A stretch of 64,000 bases of DNA. Source: Antarctobacter albus (GTDB lineage: Bacteria; Pseudomonadota; Alphaproteobacteria; Rhodobacterales; Rhodobacteraceae). Below the pieces are notes generated by a model. It was given only the letters and a program-made list of their open reading frames with translations. It searched no databases and was not told the DNA's origin. The translations under genes were made by a program, and so were the position numbers. Position 1 is the first letter of the stretch; each line of letters opens with the position of its first letter. The stretch covers positions 124,001 through 188,000 of the forward strand of contig NZ_FMZI01000006.1 in assembly GCF_900101505.1 (NCBI RefSeq), written 5' to 3'. This document shows positions 1-11,432 of the stretch, piece by piece.

Positions 1-1
1 G

Positions 2-751
2 CGGCGCGCCGAATTCTTCGAGGGAGAGCTGATCGACGCGCTGAGAATCCTGCAGGACGGGCACACGACACAGGCCAACCTGCGCGGATCCTGGGCCGGG
101 GCGATGGGGCACACCCAGTTCATGCCCGGCTCGTTCCAGCGGCTCTCGGTGGATCACGACGGCGACGGCAAGCGCGACATCTGGGGCGACGACCCCGCCG
201 ATGCCCTTGCCTCGACCGCCAATTACCTGAAATCCAACGGCTGGAAGACCGGCGTGCCCTGGGGGGTCGAGGTCCGCGTGCCCAAGGGCTTCGACTACAT
301 GCAGGCCAAGCGCGAGGTGACCCGCCTGCCCTCGGAGTGGGCCGACCTGGGCGTGCTGGACATTGATGGCAAGCCGGTCGAGGATTTCGGCCCGGCCTCG
401 GTGCTGCTACCCGCCGGGCATACCGGCGCGGCCTTCCTCGTCTTCGACAATTTCGAGGTGATCGAGACCTACAACACCGCCGATGCCTACGTCATCGGCG
501 TCGGCCACCTGGCGGACCGCATCGCGGGCGGCAAGGCGATCCAGGGCAAATGGCCCCGGGGCGACCGGGCGCTGAGTTTCGAGGAACGCATCGAACTGCA
601 ACAGCGCCTGACCGCCGCCGGCTTCGACACCGAGGGCATCGACGCCAAGATCGGCCCGTTGACCGTCGAGGCGGTGCGCCAGTACCAGAGATCCCAGGGG
701 CTGGTGCCGGACGGCTATGCCTCGCTCTCGGTGTTGAAGCGGCTGCGGTAA
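2..751 (+). CDS. Lytic murein transglycosylase, MltB/SLT_2 type, C-terminal part
   Basis: The reading frame is open from the left window edge, so the N-terminus and the catalytic glutamate lie outside the window. What is visible is the second half of an MltB-type (SLT_2) lytic transglycosylase, which cleaves peptidoglycan glycan strands to 1,6-anhydro ends in the periplasm. The GSWAGAMGHTQFMPGSF block and the DGDGKRDIW stretch are the family signatures. The last ~55 residues (LQQRLTAAGFDTEGIDAKIGP onward) form a PG_binding_1 repeat that anchors the enzyme to the wall. An ATG at 104 falls inside the catalytic domain and is not the true start. The family is certain; which MltB paralogue it is cannot be told here. 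Confidence 0.9.
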   Translation, partial: RRAEFFEGELIDALRILQDGHTTQANLRGSWAGAMGHTQFMPGSFQRLSVDHDGDGKRDIWGDDPADALASTANYLKSNGWKTGVPWGVEVRVPKGFDYMQAKREVTRLPSEWADLGVLDIDGKPVEDFGPASVLLPAGHTGAAFLVFDNFEVIETYNTADAYVIGVGHLADRIAGGKAIQGKWPRGDRALSFEERIELQQRLTAAGFDTEGIDAKIGPLTVEAVRQYQRSQGLVPDGYASLSVLKRLR

Positions 752-790
752 GGTTTCTGCTTTCGCCCGGCCTGCGGCCAGGCGACCCGC

Positions 791-843
791 TGGGGGGCCA
801 GCCCCCCAGACCCCCCGGGGGTATTTCCGCCAAGAAGAAGCAG
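791..843 (+). repeat. Dispersed GC-rich hairpin element with GTATTT core, copy 1
   Basis: The order is a G6/C6 inverted repeat with a CCAG centre (791-808), a C-run/G-run, GTATTT (821-826), then CCAAGAAGAAG. A second copy with the same order of parts is at 49870-49922. Both lie just outside coding regions. I believe elements of this form are scattered through roseobacter genomes, but that is from memory. Here it sits between two convergent genes and may help end transcription. Confidence 0.55.
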
Positions 844-854
844 GGGCGTGGGGA

Positions 855-1343
855 TCAGAACCCGCGTTCCTCGCAGGGGCCACCGGCAAGACAGCTGTGG
901 ACCCGGTCCAGATCATGCCGGTGCGGGTTCGGGTAGAGCCAGCTGCCGCAGGGGTCGGCCTGCAGCACGCGCTTGCCGTTTTCATGCTTGATGAAAGCCA
1001 GGTAACGCGTACCGCTTTTCGGATGTGCGCACCAGGGGCCGAAGCAGAGCACCCGCAGGGTCACATTCGCCTGGAACAGGGTGTCAAAGCCGTTCATGTC
1101 CAGCGAATGTCCGATGAACTGTGCCCGCAGATCGGTCCGTGGAGGCACCCGGTCCTGGCGGGCCCAGTCGACCCTGGGCAGGCGCCCCTCGTCGAAATCG
1201 AGCCGGCCGACGGCGATCCCCCAACGATCGCCGGACGCTTCGGCCGCCTTGAAATCGCGCACCGGGTCCGCCGGGCGACAGGAAAGCGCCAGCGCCGGAG
1301 AGGCCGCCAGCAGCGACAGGACAAGGGCCAGCCAGCGTATCAC
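855..1343 (-). CDS. Secreted cysteine-containing protein of unknown function
   Basis: The 162-aa protein starts with a clear signal peptide ([19 protein letters not shown], cleavage before LSC). The mature part has six cysteines and an alternating strand-like pattern ([43 protein letters not shown]). That pattern resembles the small OB/TIMP-like secreted proteins in which strands are followed by a YL-F segment and closing cysteines, but this is a loose resemblance and I do not assign a family. The start overlaps the rppH stop by four bases, so it is translated as the last gene of the gpmI-envC-ctpA-rppH run or of an rppH sub-operon. Confidence 0.75.
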   Translation of the reverse strand: MIRWLALVLSLLAASPALALSCRPADPVRDFKAAEASGDRWGIAVGRLDFDEGRLPRVDWARQDRVPPRTDLRAQFIGHSLDMNGFDTLFQANVTLRVLCFGPWCAHPKSGTRYLAFIKHENGKRVLQADPCGSWLYPNPHRHDLDRVHSCLAGGPCEERGF

Positions 1344-1825
1344 AAATGCCCCCGGAAGGCATCGACGACCTGTTCATAGACCGGACGCTTGAACGGCACG
1401 ATCTGTTCCACGACCTCATCGGCTGGCAGCCAGCACCATTCCGAGAACTCCTGGTGGTCGTCCGCATCCAGCCGCACCTGGTCGTCCGTGCCGTGAAAGC
1501 GCAGCAGGAACCATTTCTGCTCCTGCCCCTTGTAGCGGCCCTTCCAGATCCGGGGCACGATGTCATGCGGCAGGTCGTAGGCGATCCAGCCCTCGGTTTC
1601 CGCCTCGACGGTGACGAGGTCGCGGCTCACGCCGGTTTCCTCTTCCAACTCGCGCAGCGCCGCGTCGCGCGGGTCTTCACCCTTGTCGATGCCGCCCTGG
1701 GGCATCTGCCAGGCGGGCACCTCGCTGTCGATGCGCTGGCCGACAAAGGCATGGCCCTTGGCGTTGACCAGCATCACGCCGACGTTGCGGCGGTAGGGGA
1801 GGGCGGCGATGTCTTCGGGGGTCAT
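1340..1825 (-). CDS. rppH: RNA pyrophosphohydrolase (Nudix)
   Basis: RppH removes pyrophosphate from the 5' triphosphate of mRNAs and so opens them to RNase E decay in the cytoplasm. The Nudix box is complete (G-x5-E-x7-RELEEETGV, from GGIDKGE), and the N-terminus [11 protein letters not shown] and the WQMPQGGID segment are typical of RppH rather than MutT. I start it at 1825 ([14 protein letters not shown]), giving 161 aa. A longer open frame runs to 1936 but would be read through a perfect DNA palindrome at 1878-1899, and its extra residues are basic and low in complexity. AAGGTGAG lies about 14 bases before the chosen ATG. The stop overlaps the next gene. Confidence 0.9.
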   Translation of the reverse strand: MTPEDIAALPYRRNVGVMLVNAKGHAFVGQRIDSEVPAWQMPQGGIDKGEDPRDAALRELEEETGVSRDLVTVEAETEGWIAYDLPHDIVPRIWKGRYKGQEQKWFLLRFHGTDDQVRLDADDHQEFSEWCWLPADEVVEQIVPFKRPVYEQVVDAFRGHL

Positions 1826-1856
1826 CGGGCGGGTCTTGCTCACCTTGGGCCTCTTT

Positions 1857-1899
1857 GTACGTTTTGCCGGAAATCGCGTACGTTTTGTACAAAACGTAC
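1857..1899. promoter_or_regulatory. Candidate operator: 22-bp perfect palindrome plus upstream half-site
   Basis: Bases 1878-1899 are a perfect palindrome with half GTACGTTTTGT. A direct copy of GTACGTTTTG lies at 1857-1866, exactly 21 bases (two helical turns) away. The site is 32-54 bases upstream of the rppH start, where a repressor or activator would act. The protein that binds it is unknown. Confidence 0.6.
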
Positions 1900-1996
1900 A
1901 GGATCCACGGGCACTCCTGCCTTCTCGTGCATACACCCGCCGGACCCGTTTTCAAAGCGGTCGGGCGCGCGGACCATGGCGCATTCTAAACGAAAA

Positions 1997-2018
1997 CCGG
2001 CGGCCAGGGGGCCGCCGG
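1997..2018 (-). terminator. Rho-independent terminator after ctpA
   Basis: A perfect 9-bp stem (CCGGCGGCC/GGCCGCCGG) with loop AGGG. Read on the minus strand it is followed by TTTTCGTTT. It lies 27 bases past the ctpA stop and separates ctpA from rppH. Confidence 0.8.
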
Positions 2019-2044
2019 TGTAGCTGTTTCGAGACAGGACAGCC

Positions 2045-3385
2045 TCAGTTCTTGGGGCCCAGCGCCGACAGGCCCTTGAGGATGTCGATGGCATAGGCCA
2101 GCTGGTAATCCTCTTCGCGCAGGCGGGCGGCGGCCTCGGCCTTGGCCCGGTCAAGTTCGATCTGCTCGATTTCCTCGGGCGTCAGCGAGTCGTTGTCGAG
2201 GCGACCGCGCAGGTCGGCCTCGGAACGGGTGAACGGGTTGGCCGCCGGCTCTTCTGCGGGTTCGGCGTTCGGATCGCGGCGCGGCTGGGCGACCACGATG
2301 TCGGGAGAGACACCCAGCGCCTGGATCGACCGGCCCGAGGGCGTGTAGTAGCGCGAGGTGGTCAGTCGCATTGCGCCGTTGCCCCGCAGCGGCATCACGG
2401 TCTGGACCGAGCCCTTGCCGAAACTCTTGGTGCCGACTACGATAGCGCGGCGGTGATCCTGCAGCGCACCGGCGACGATTTCGGAGGCCGAGGCCGAGCC
2501 GCCGTTGATCAGCACGACCAGCGGCTTGCCCTCGGCCAGGTCGCCGGGCTGGGCGTTGTAGCGGTCGCCATCAGCCGGGTCGCGGCCCCGGGTCGAGACG
2601 ATCTCGCCCTTGTCGAGGAAGGCATCGGCCACCATGATCGCCTGGTTCAGCAACCCGCCGGGGTTGTTGCGCAGGTCGACGACAAAGCCGTTCACCTTGT
2701 CGATGCCACCCGCCTCTTCAACCTGCTTGGCGATGCCGTCGGCGAGGTTCGGGAAGGTCTGATCGTTGAAGGTGGTGATGCGCAGCACGACGGTCTCACC
2801 CTCGGTGCGCGAACGCACGGCCGTCAACTTGATGGTGTCGCGGATGATCGAGACGTCAAAGGGCTCGTCGACGCCTTCGCGGACCACGGTGATCACGATT
2901 TCCGACCCCACCGGCCCGCGCATCATGTCCACTGCCTCGTCCAGGGTCAGGCCCAGCACGCTTTCGCCATCGACATGGGTGATGAAATCGCCCGCCTCGA
3001 TGCCGGCCTCCATCGCGGGGGTGCCATCGATGGGAGAGACCACCTTGACGAAGCCGTCTTCCTGCGTGACCTCGATCCCCAGGCCGCCGAATTCGCCGCG
3101 CGTCTGCACGCGCATGTCGGCGGCATCGTCGGGGGCAAGGTAGCTGGAATGCGGGTCGAGCGAGGTCAGCATGCCGTTGATGGCGGCCTCGATCAGTTCC
3201 TTTTCGTCGACTTCCTCGACGTATTGCGCGCGGATGCGTTCAAAGATGTCACCGAACAGGTCGAGCTGCTCATAAACGCTCTCCGGACGGCTGCCCTCTT
3301 GCGCCAGCAACGGCCCGACCAATTGGGTCGTCGCCACGATGGACGCCAGGGTGCCGCCGACGGCGGCCATCACGAATTTCCTCAT
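2045..3385 (-). CDS. ctpA: C-terminal processing peptidase, S41 family
   Basis: A 446-aa periplasmic serine protease of the CtpA/Prc family, which trims proteins from their C-terminal ends and in proteobacteria controls peptidoglycan hydrolases. Residues 1-29 form a signal/anchor segment. A PDZ domain spans about 95-180 (RGEFGGLGIEV onward). The S41 catalytic core follows with the serine in the SASASE block (S299) and the lysine in SFGKGSVQT (K324), 25 residues apart as in Prc. The C-terminal ~90 residues are acidic and charged. It starts 7 bases after the EnvC-like gene ends, which fits a shared role in wall hydrolysis. Confidence 0.93.
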   Translation of the reverse strand: MRKFVMAAVGGTLASIVATTQLVGPLLAQEGSRPESVYEQLDLFGDIFERIRAQYVEEVDEKELIEAAINGMLTSLDPHSSYLAPDDAADMRVQTRGEFGGLGIEVTQEDGFVKVVSPIDGTPAMEAGIEAGDFITHVDGESVLGLTLDEAVDMMRGPVGSEIVITVVREGVDEPFDVSIIRDTIKLTAVRSRTEGETVVLRITTFNDQTFPNLADGIAKQVEEAGGIDKVNGFVVDLRNNPGGLLNQAIMVADAFLDKGEIVSTRGRDPADGDRYNAQPGDLAEGKPLVVLINGGSASASEIVAGALQDHRRAIVVGTKSFGKGSVQTVMPLRGNGAMRLTTSRYYTPSGRSIQALGVSPDIVVAQPRRDPNAEPAEEPAANPFTRSEADLRGRLDNDSLTPEEIEQIELDRAKAEAAARLREEDYQLAYAIDILKGLSALGPKN

Positions 3386-3392
3386 ACCTCAA

Positions 3393-4505
3393 TCATCCCT
3401 TGTCGGTTGTGAACCACCGCAGTGGGTCCTCGGGCACGTCGCCCTCTCTGACCTCTATATAGAGCGTTTCCGAACGGTCTCCGCCAGCCCCCTCACCCGA
3501 AGGTGACATATTGTTGCCGGCAGGCCCACCCATCAGCCCGACAGGCGCCCCGGCGGCCAGGACCTGCCCCGCCTCGCCAAAGACCGTGTCCAGCCCGGCA
3601 AGCACGAACATCAGGTCCGCCTGAGGTTCCAGGATGACCACCAGGCCGTAGTCCAGCAGCGGGCCGGCATAGCGGATCGTCGCGGCAGACGGGGTTGTCA
3701 CCAGTGCCCCGGGACGGGTGGCGATGACGACGCCGGGGCGCGCGACGCCCGCCGCGTCGCGGTCCCCGGCCCCGTGCAGAACCACCCCGCGCACGGGTAA
3801 CGGCAGGCTGCCCTTGCGGTCGGTGATCGGCGGCAGCGGCGGGCCGGTCTCGTCCTCGGTGATCTTGGCCAGGCCCGAGGCGAAACCCTGCAATGTCTCG
3901 GTCGAGGTGATCAGCAGTTCGGCCCGGATCCGGTCCTCGGTAAAGCGGCGGGGCAGATCGGTGCGGTCGGCGATCGCCTGGCTGAGCGCGGTGCGCGCGG
4001 CCTGCACGCCGCTCAGACCCTCCTGCAGGGTGTTCGCGGCATTCTGCTGCAGGGCGCGCAGGGCCGTGACCTCTTCGAGATCGGCGCGCAGTTCTGCCGC
4101 CTGCGCGGCAAGACCGGGCGTCAATGCCGCTACCAACATCCCCGAACGCGCGGCATCCAAGGGACCGCCCGGATGCACCAGCGTGCGCGGCGCGGCGCGG
4201 TCGCCCACGGCCATGAGAGCGCCCAGCAGGCGCGCCACCTCGGCCTCCTGCGCGGACAGCTTGCGGCTGAGTTCTGTCTCCCGGATCGTCGCCGCGCGCA
4301 GCCCCTCGCGCATGGCGGTCAGCCCGTCCTCGTAGGCGCGCACCGTATCGGTCAGGGCCGCCACACGGTCCTGCGCCTCGTCGGCGGTGTCCAGCAGGAC
4401 AGAGGCCGCCTCCAACGCCTCGGCGGCGGCGCGCGCCTTGTCCCCCGCGTCCTGCGCGGCCAGCGGCGCGGCAACCAGGCAGAGGATCAGGGCCAGCCGT
4501 CTCAC
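3393..4505 (-). CDS. Murein hydrolase activator, EnvC-like
   Basis: A 370-aa secreted protein: signal peptide (MRRLALILCLVAAPLAAQ), a long coiled coil rich in Ala, Glu and Arg (about 20-225), then a C-terminal LytM/M23 domain (about 240-365). The LytM domain looks inactive. The Asp of the usual GxDI motif is replaced (GVVI), and the usual HG that follows is absent (VVILEPQADLMFV). This is what is known of EnvC, which activates amidases during septum splitting instead of cutting the wall itself. ATGA overlap with gpmI upstream and a 7-base gap to ctpA downstream show it is one operon. Amidase partners are not in the window. Confidence 0.85.
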   Translation of the reverse strand: MRRLALILCLVAAPLAAQDAGDKARAAAEALEAASVLLDTADEAQDRVAALTDTVRAYEDGLTAMREGLRAATIRETELSRKLSAQEAEVARLLGALMAVGDRAAPRTLVHPGGPLDAARSGMLVAALTPGLAAQAAELRADLEEVTALRALQQNAANTLQEGLSGVQAARTALSQAIADRTDLPRRFTEDRIRAELLITSTETLQGFASGLAKITEDETGPPLPPITDRKGSLPLPVRGVVLHGAGDRDAAGVARPGVVIATRPGALVTTPSAATIRYAGPLLDYGLVVILEPQADLMFVLAGLDTVFGEAGQVLAAGAPVGLMGGPAGNNMSPSGEGAGGDRSETLYIEVREGDVPEDPLRWFTTDKG

Positions 4506-6007
4506 GCGATCAGGCTTTCCCCGGTCATTTCCTCGGGCTGCGGCAGGTCCATCAGGTGCAGCAGGGTCGGCGCCACGTCAGCCAGCCGCCCATCGCGCAG
4601 CTTTTCCACGCCGGGCGCGCCATAGAGGATCACCGGCACCAGGTTCGTCGTATGCGCCGTATGCGGCCCGCCGGTTTCCGGATCGACCATCGTTTCGCAA
4701 TTGCCGTGGTCGGCGATCACCAGCAGCGCGCCGCCGGTCTGTTCCAGCTTGTCGACCACCTGCCCCAGCCCGGCATCGACCGCCTCGCAGGCCTTCATCG
4801 CCGCCTGCAGATCACCGGTATGCCCGACCATGTCGGGGTTGGCGTAGTTCACCACGATCAGGTCATAGCCGTGGTCGATCGCGCCCAGGAATTTCTCCGT
4901 CACCTCGCCCGCGGACATCTCGGGCTGCAGGTCATAGGTCGCCACCTTGGGCGACTTGGGCATGAACCGATCCTCGTGCGGTTCCGGCACTTCCTTGCCG
5001 CCATTGAGGAAGAACGTCACATGCGGATATTTCTCGGTCTCGGCCAGGCGGAACTGGGTCTTGTCGTGCTTGGCCACCCATTCGCCCAGCGTGTTGACGA
5101 TCTTCCGCTTGGGGTAAGCCGTCGTCATGTAGGCGTTGTGGCTGTCGGAATATTCCACCATCCCCAGCAGGCCGGACAGGTCCGGTTTCTCGCGGTCGAA
5201 CCCGTCGAAATCCGGCGCACCGATGGCGGCGAGGATCTCGCGCGCGCGGTCGGCACGGAAATTGACGAAGAAGACACCGTCGCCTTCGGCAATCCCGCCA
5301 TAGCCCTCGATGACAAAGGGCAGGATGAACTCGTCAGCCTTGTCCGCTGAATAGCTGGCCTTGATGCCGCTCACGGCGTCGGGATGCGCGGGGGCCTCGC
5401 CCTCGATCATCGCGCGATAGGCCTTTTCCACCCGGTCCCAGCGATTGTCCCTGTCCATCGCGTAGTAGCGGCCGGTGACGCTGACGATCTCCGCGCCCTC
5501 GGGCAGGGATTTTTCGAATCGTGCGACTTGATCCGCGGCGGACGTGGGCGCCACGTCGCGACCATCGGTGATGATATGGACCGCCACCCGCAGCCCCTGG
5601 CCGGTCAGGACCCTGGCCGCCGCCAGCATGTGATCGGTATGGGCGTGCACGCCGCCGTCCGAGGTCAACCCCATGACATGCGCCCGGCCACCCGCAGCCT
5701 TCAACTTGGCGGCAAACTCCAGAATGGCCGTGTTGTCAAAGAAACTGCCGTCTTCGATGGCCAGGTCGATCTGGCCCAGGTCCATCGCCACCACCCGGCC
5801 CGCGCCGATATTGGTATGCCCCACCTCGGAATTGCCCATCTGCCCGGTCGGCAGGCCCACGTCAGGGCCGTGGGTGATCAGCGTGGCATGGGGGCAGCTG
5901 GCCATCAGCCTGTCCATCGTCGGGGTATGGGCCAGCTTGGGGGCATTGTTCGCCTCCTCCTCGCGCAGGCCCCAGCCGTCCAGGATCGTGAGAATGACGG
6001 GTTTCAT
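4502..6007 (-). CDS. gpmI: 2,3-bisphosphoglycerate-independent phosphoglycerate mutase
   Basis: The 501-aa enzyme interconverts 3- and 2-phosphoglycerate in glycolysis using two Mn ions and a phosphoserine. The N-terminal ILDGWGLREE and the GNSEVGHTNIGAGR segment, which carries the serine nucleophile, are diagnostic. DGGVHAH and the C-terminal NYANPDMVGHTGD, ADHGNCE and GPHTAHTTN blocks supply metal ligands. Length matches the family. GGAGG lies about 10 bases before the ATG. It is the first gene of the leftward gpmI-envC-ctpA run and overlaps the next gene by four bases. Confidence 0.96.
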   Translation of the reverse strand: MKPVILTILDGWGLREEEANNAPKLAHTPTMDRLMASCPHATLITHGPDVGLPTGQMGNSEVGHTNIGAGRVVAMDLGQIDLAIEDGSFFDNTAILEFAAKLKAAGGRAHVMGLTSDGGVHAHTDHMLAAARVLTGQGLRVAVHIITDGRDVAPTSAADQVARFEKSLPEGAEIVSVTGRYYAMDRDNRWDRVEKAYRAMIEGEAPAHPDAVSGIKASYSADKADEFILPFVIEGYGGIAEGDGVFFVNFRADRAREILAAIGAPDFDGFDREKPDLSGLLGMVEYSDSHNAYMTTAYPKRKIVNTLGEWVAKHDKTQFRLAETEKYPHVTFFLNGGKEVPEPHEDRFMPKSPKVATYDLQPEMSAGEVTEKFLGAIDHGYDLIVVNYANPDMVGHTGDLQAAMKACEAVDAGLGQVVDKLEQTGGALLVIADHGNCETMVDPETGGPHTAHTTNLVPVILYGAPGVEKLRDGRLADVAPTLLHLMDLPQPEEMTGESLIA

Positions 6008-6319
6008 CGGCTAAGCCCTCCGAGGATCGTTCAGCAGCGGTTTAACAGGGGCGGAGAGGGATGTGGAGGGGGTATGCCAGCGCGAGAGGCACGCCGCGCC
6101 GGAACGGCGGGTGCCCCTAAACAAGGGGTTGCCCATATGCCGCCCGGACCGGCATCCTTTCTGAGCGGGTTGGCGCCGGGTTCGGTCCGAGATCCTGCCG
6201 ACCTGCCGGAAAATCCGGACCGCGCGCAGCCCCGCATTCCCGTACCCCGAACTCGTGCTAAAAAGCGATGGAATGGACGGGAGGACCCGCCCGCAACGTG
6301 CAGCAACCGGGGGAACAGG
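6008..6319. other. Divergent intergenic gap, 312 bases
   Basis: This gap separates gpmI (minus) from the DUF3592 gene (plus) and must hold both promoters. I see no convincing -35/-10 pair, no palindrome and no small gene with a ribosome binding site. The frame open across it on the plus strand is an upstream extension of the DUF3592 frame that runs antisense to gpmI and is not used. Confidence 0.5.
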
Positions 6320-7075
6320 ATGAGTGCCCGCAAACCGATTCCCCTGTTTGTCGCCGGGTTAATAGCGCTTTTGTTTCTCCTGCTTGTCGCGCTGATCTAC
6401 AGCGCCTCGTCGCGCGCCGCCCGGTTCGAACGTAATGGGGTCGAGACCACGGCAGTCTTCGTCTCCGGCCGCACGCAGCGGACACAAAGCCAGCCCGAAA
6501 AGCCGGTGCGCTATCGCCACTATGCCACGGTCCGCTATTTCGTGGACGGTGAGGTCATCACGGCCGAGGCTCAGGTGACCGGAGATTTCCTGCGCGCCCA
6601 TGACCCCGGCGCGCAGGTGCCGGTGCGCTACCTGCGGGACGAGCCGGACACCGTGCTGGTGGACCCGCTGTTCGAAAGCCGGAGCCTGGCGCTGGCCTGG
6701 ATGTTCCTGATCTTCTTCGCGGGGTGCCTGATCTGGCCGCTGATACGGCGCTGGCGCGCGCGGCGCGTGGCCGGCGGCGAGGTCCCGGGCAAGGTCCGGA
6801 ACGGGCGAGCACCCGTCGCGCGCGACCGCCAGAGGGCACCACCGCTGCCGGTTTGGGTCAGGTGGGTCTCTGCGCTGCTTATGCTCTGCGCGCTGGGATC
6901 GTTCTTTACCCTCTCGATCTGGCTGCGCTACGCCGTCGAGGCCTGGGCCTTGCCGCACCTAGGCTGGGTGAGCCTGCCGCTGGGCATGGCGGCAATGCTG
7001 TTGCCGCCGGTGGGGTTCGGACTGGTGAATTTCGGGCTGATCTGGGGTGTGCAGAGGTGGCGGACGGCGCGGTAA
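6320..7075 (+). CDS. DUF3592 membrane protein
   Basis: A 251-aa inner-membrane protein of unknown function. Transmembrane segment 1 is near the N-terminus (IPLFVAGLIALLFLLLVALIY). An extracytoplasmic DUF3592 domain follows, with the typical RYRHYATVRYFVDGE and VPVRYLRDEPDTVLVDP blocks. A second membrane segment (LALAWMFLIFFAGCLIWPLI), a basic loop and two more membrane segments end the protein. The start ATG at 6320 follows GGGGGAACAGG. DUF3592 proteins are widespread and uncharacterised; context gives no further hint. Confidence 0.8.
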   Translation: MSARKPIPLFVAGLIALLFLLLVALIYSASSRAARFERNGVETTAVFVSGRTQRTQSQPEKPVRYRHYATVRYFVDGEVITAEAQVTGDFLRAHDPGAQVPVRYLRDEPDTVLVDPLFESRSLALAWMFLIFFAGCLIWPLIRRWRARRVAGGEVPGKVRNGRAPVARDRQRAPPLPVWVRWVSALLMLCALGSFFTLSIWLRYAVEAWALPHLGWVSLPLGMAAMLLPPVGFGLVNFGLIWGVQRWRTAR

Positions 7076-7122
7076 ACGCCGCCGTCCGCCGATGTTTCAA
7101 CGGCTGATATTTCCGCAGGCGG

Positions 7123-7155
7123 CGCCGCGTCCCGGGGCAGGCCCGGGACGCGGCG
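7123..7155. terminator. Strong 14-bp hairpin between convergent genes
   Basis: A perfect 14-bp stem starting CGCCGCGTCCCGGG, with a 5-base loop. It lies between the end of the DUF3592 gene and the end of carB. Neither side has a T-run, so it is at best an imperfect bidirectional terminator or an mRNA 3'-end stabiliser. Confidence 0.5.
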
Positions 7156-7206
7156 GCACGAAACAGAGCGGGTCATTGTTCCCCCAGCTCGCGTCGAAAC
7201 CGCACC

Positions 7207-10578
<3,372 letters not shown>

Positions 10579-10744
10579 CGGGCAGCTCCGTCTGGGCCCC
10601 GGCATGGCGCGTTTCCGGGGGACTCTGTTGGCAAATTGTCGGCGTTATACGCAGCGCGGGTTCAAGCGCAAGCCTCGAACGGGGTGGTACGGCGACACAG
10701 GGCACCTATCTGACAGCAGGGTACAGGACAAGGATGCGGCGGGT

Positions 10745-11419
10745 ATGGCCATTTTGCCGGAGGACGACAGGGCAGAGACGCGGCGCGCCTGGCTATGGGT
10801 AGAGTTCGCCTGTTTCTTTGCGGTGATTCCCGCGGTCATCGCGCTGGCCTTTCCCGCGGGCATGATGTTTCCGCTGCTTTTCGGGTTCACCGCGCTGGGG
10901 GTGGTCCTGCTGCACATCACGCCGGGGTTTCAATGGCGCTCGCTGCGGCGCGGCGCCGCGCGGATCGACTGGTGGCTGGTGGCGGGCTTTGCGGCGGTGA
11001 CGGCCACCACGGGCTACGCGGTGCTGCAATTGACCGCGCCAGAGGCCGCCTTTGCGTTGATCCGTCTAAACCCGGTGCTGATGCTGATGATCGCGGCGCT
11101 CTATCCATTCCTGTCGGCCCTGCCGCAGGAACTGGTCTTTCGGCCCTTGTTCTTTCGCCGGTACGGCGGGCTCCTGCCCGGCGGGACATGGCCGCCGCTG
11201 GTGCTGAACGCCGCGCTCTTTTCCTTTGCCCACCTGATGTACTGGAGCTGGATCGTCGCCGGGATGACCTTTTTCGGCGGGCTCGCCTTTGCCTGGGCTT
11301 ATGAACGGCGCGGAAGTTTCGCAGAGGCGGTGGTACTGCATTCCATCGCCGGGGTGATCCTGTTCGCGCTGGGGCTGGGCGTCTTCTTTTACTCGGGCAA
11401 CGTGGTGCGGCCATTCTGA
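10745..11419 (+). CDS. CPBP-type intramembrane protease-like protein
   Basis: A 224-aa polytopic membrane protein with about seven hydrophobic segments. It matches the CPBP (Abi/Rce1-like) family: motif 1 appears as PQELVFRPLFF, motif 2 as FSFAHLMYW and motif 3 as HSIAG. The usual EExxxR is here QExxxR, and the final motif lacks the common Asn, so catalytic competence is uncertain. Family members process prenylated proteins, bacteriocins or signal proteins; nothing adjacent suggests a substrate. The start at 10745 was chosen because the frame further upstream runs antisense to carB. Confidence 0.8.
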   Translation: MAILPEDDRAETRRAWLWVEFACFFAVIPAVIALAFPAGMMFPLLFGFTALGVVLLHITPGFQWRSLRRGAARIDWWLVAGFAAVTATTGYAVLQLTAPEAAFALIRLNPVLMLMIAALYPFLSALPQELVFRPLFFRRYGGLLPGGTWPPLVLNAALFSFAHLMYWSWIVAGMTFFGGLAFAWAYERRGSFAEAVVLHSIAGVILFALGLGVFFYSGNVVRPF

Positions 11420-11432
11420 GACCGCACCACCA

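Noticed and set aside
1826-1936. Extended N-terminus for rppH starting at 1936
   Set aside because: The added 37 residues would be encoded by the palindrome and its direct repeat, and family members start at the MTPED position.
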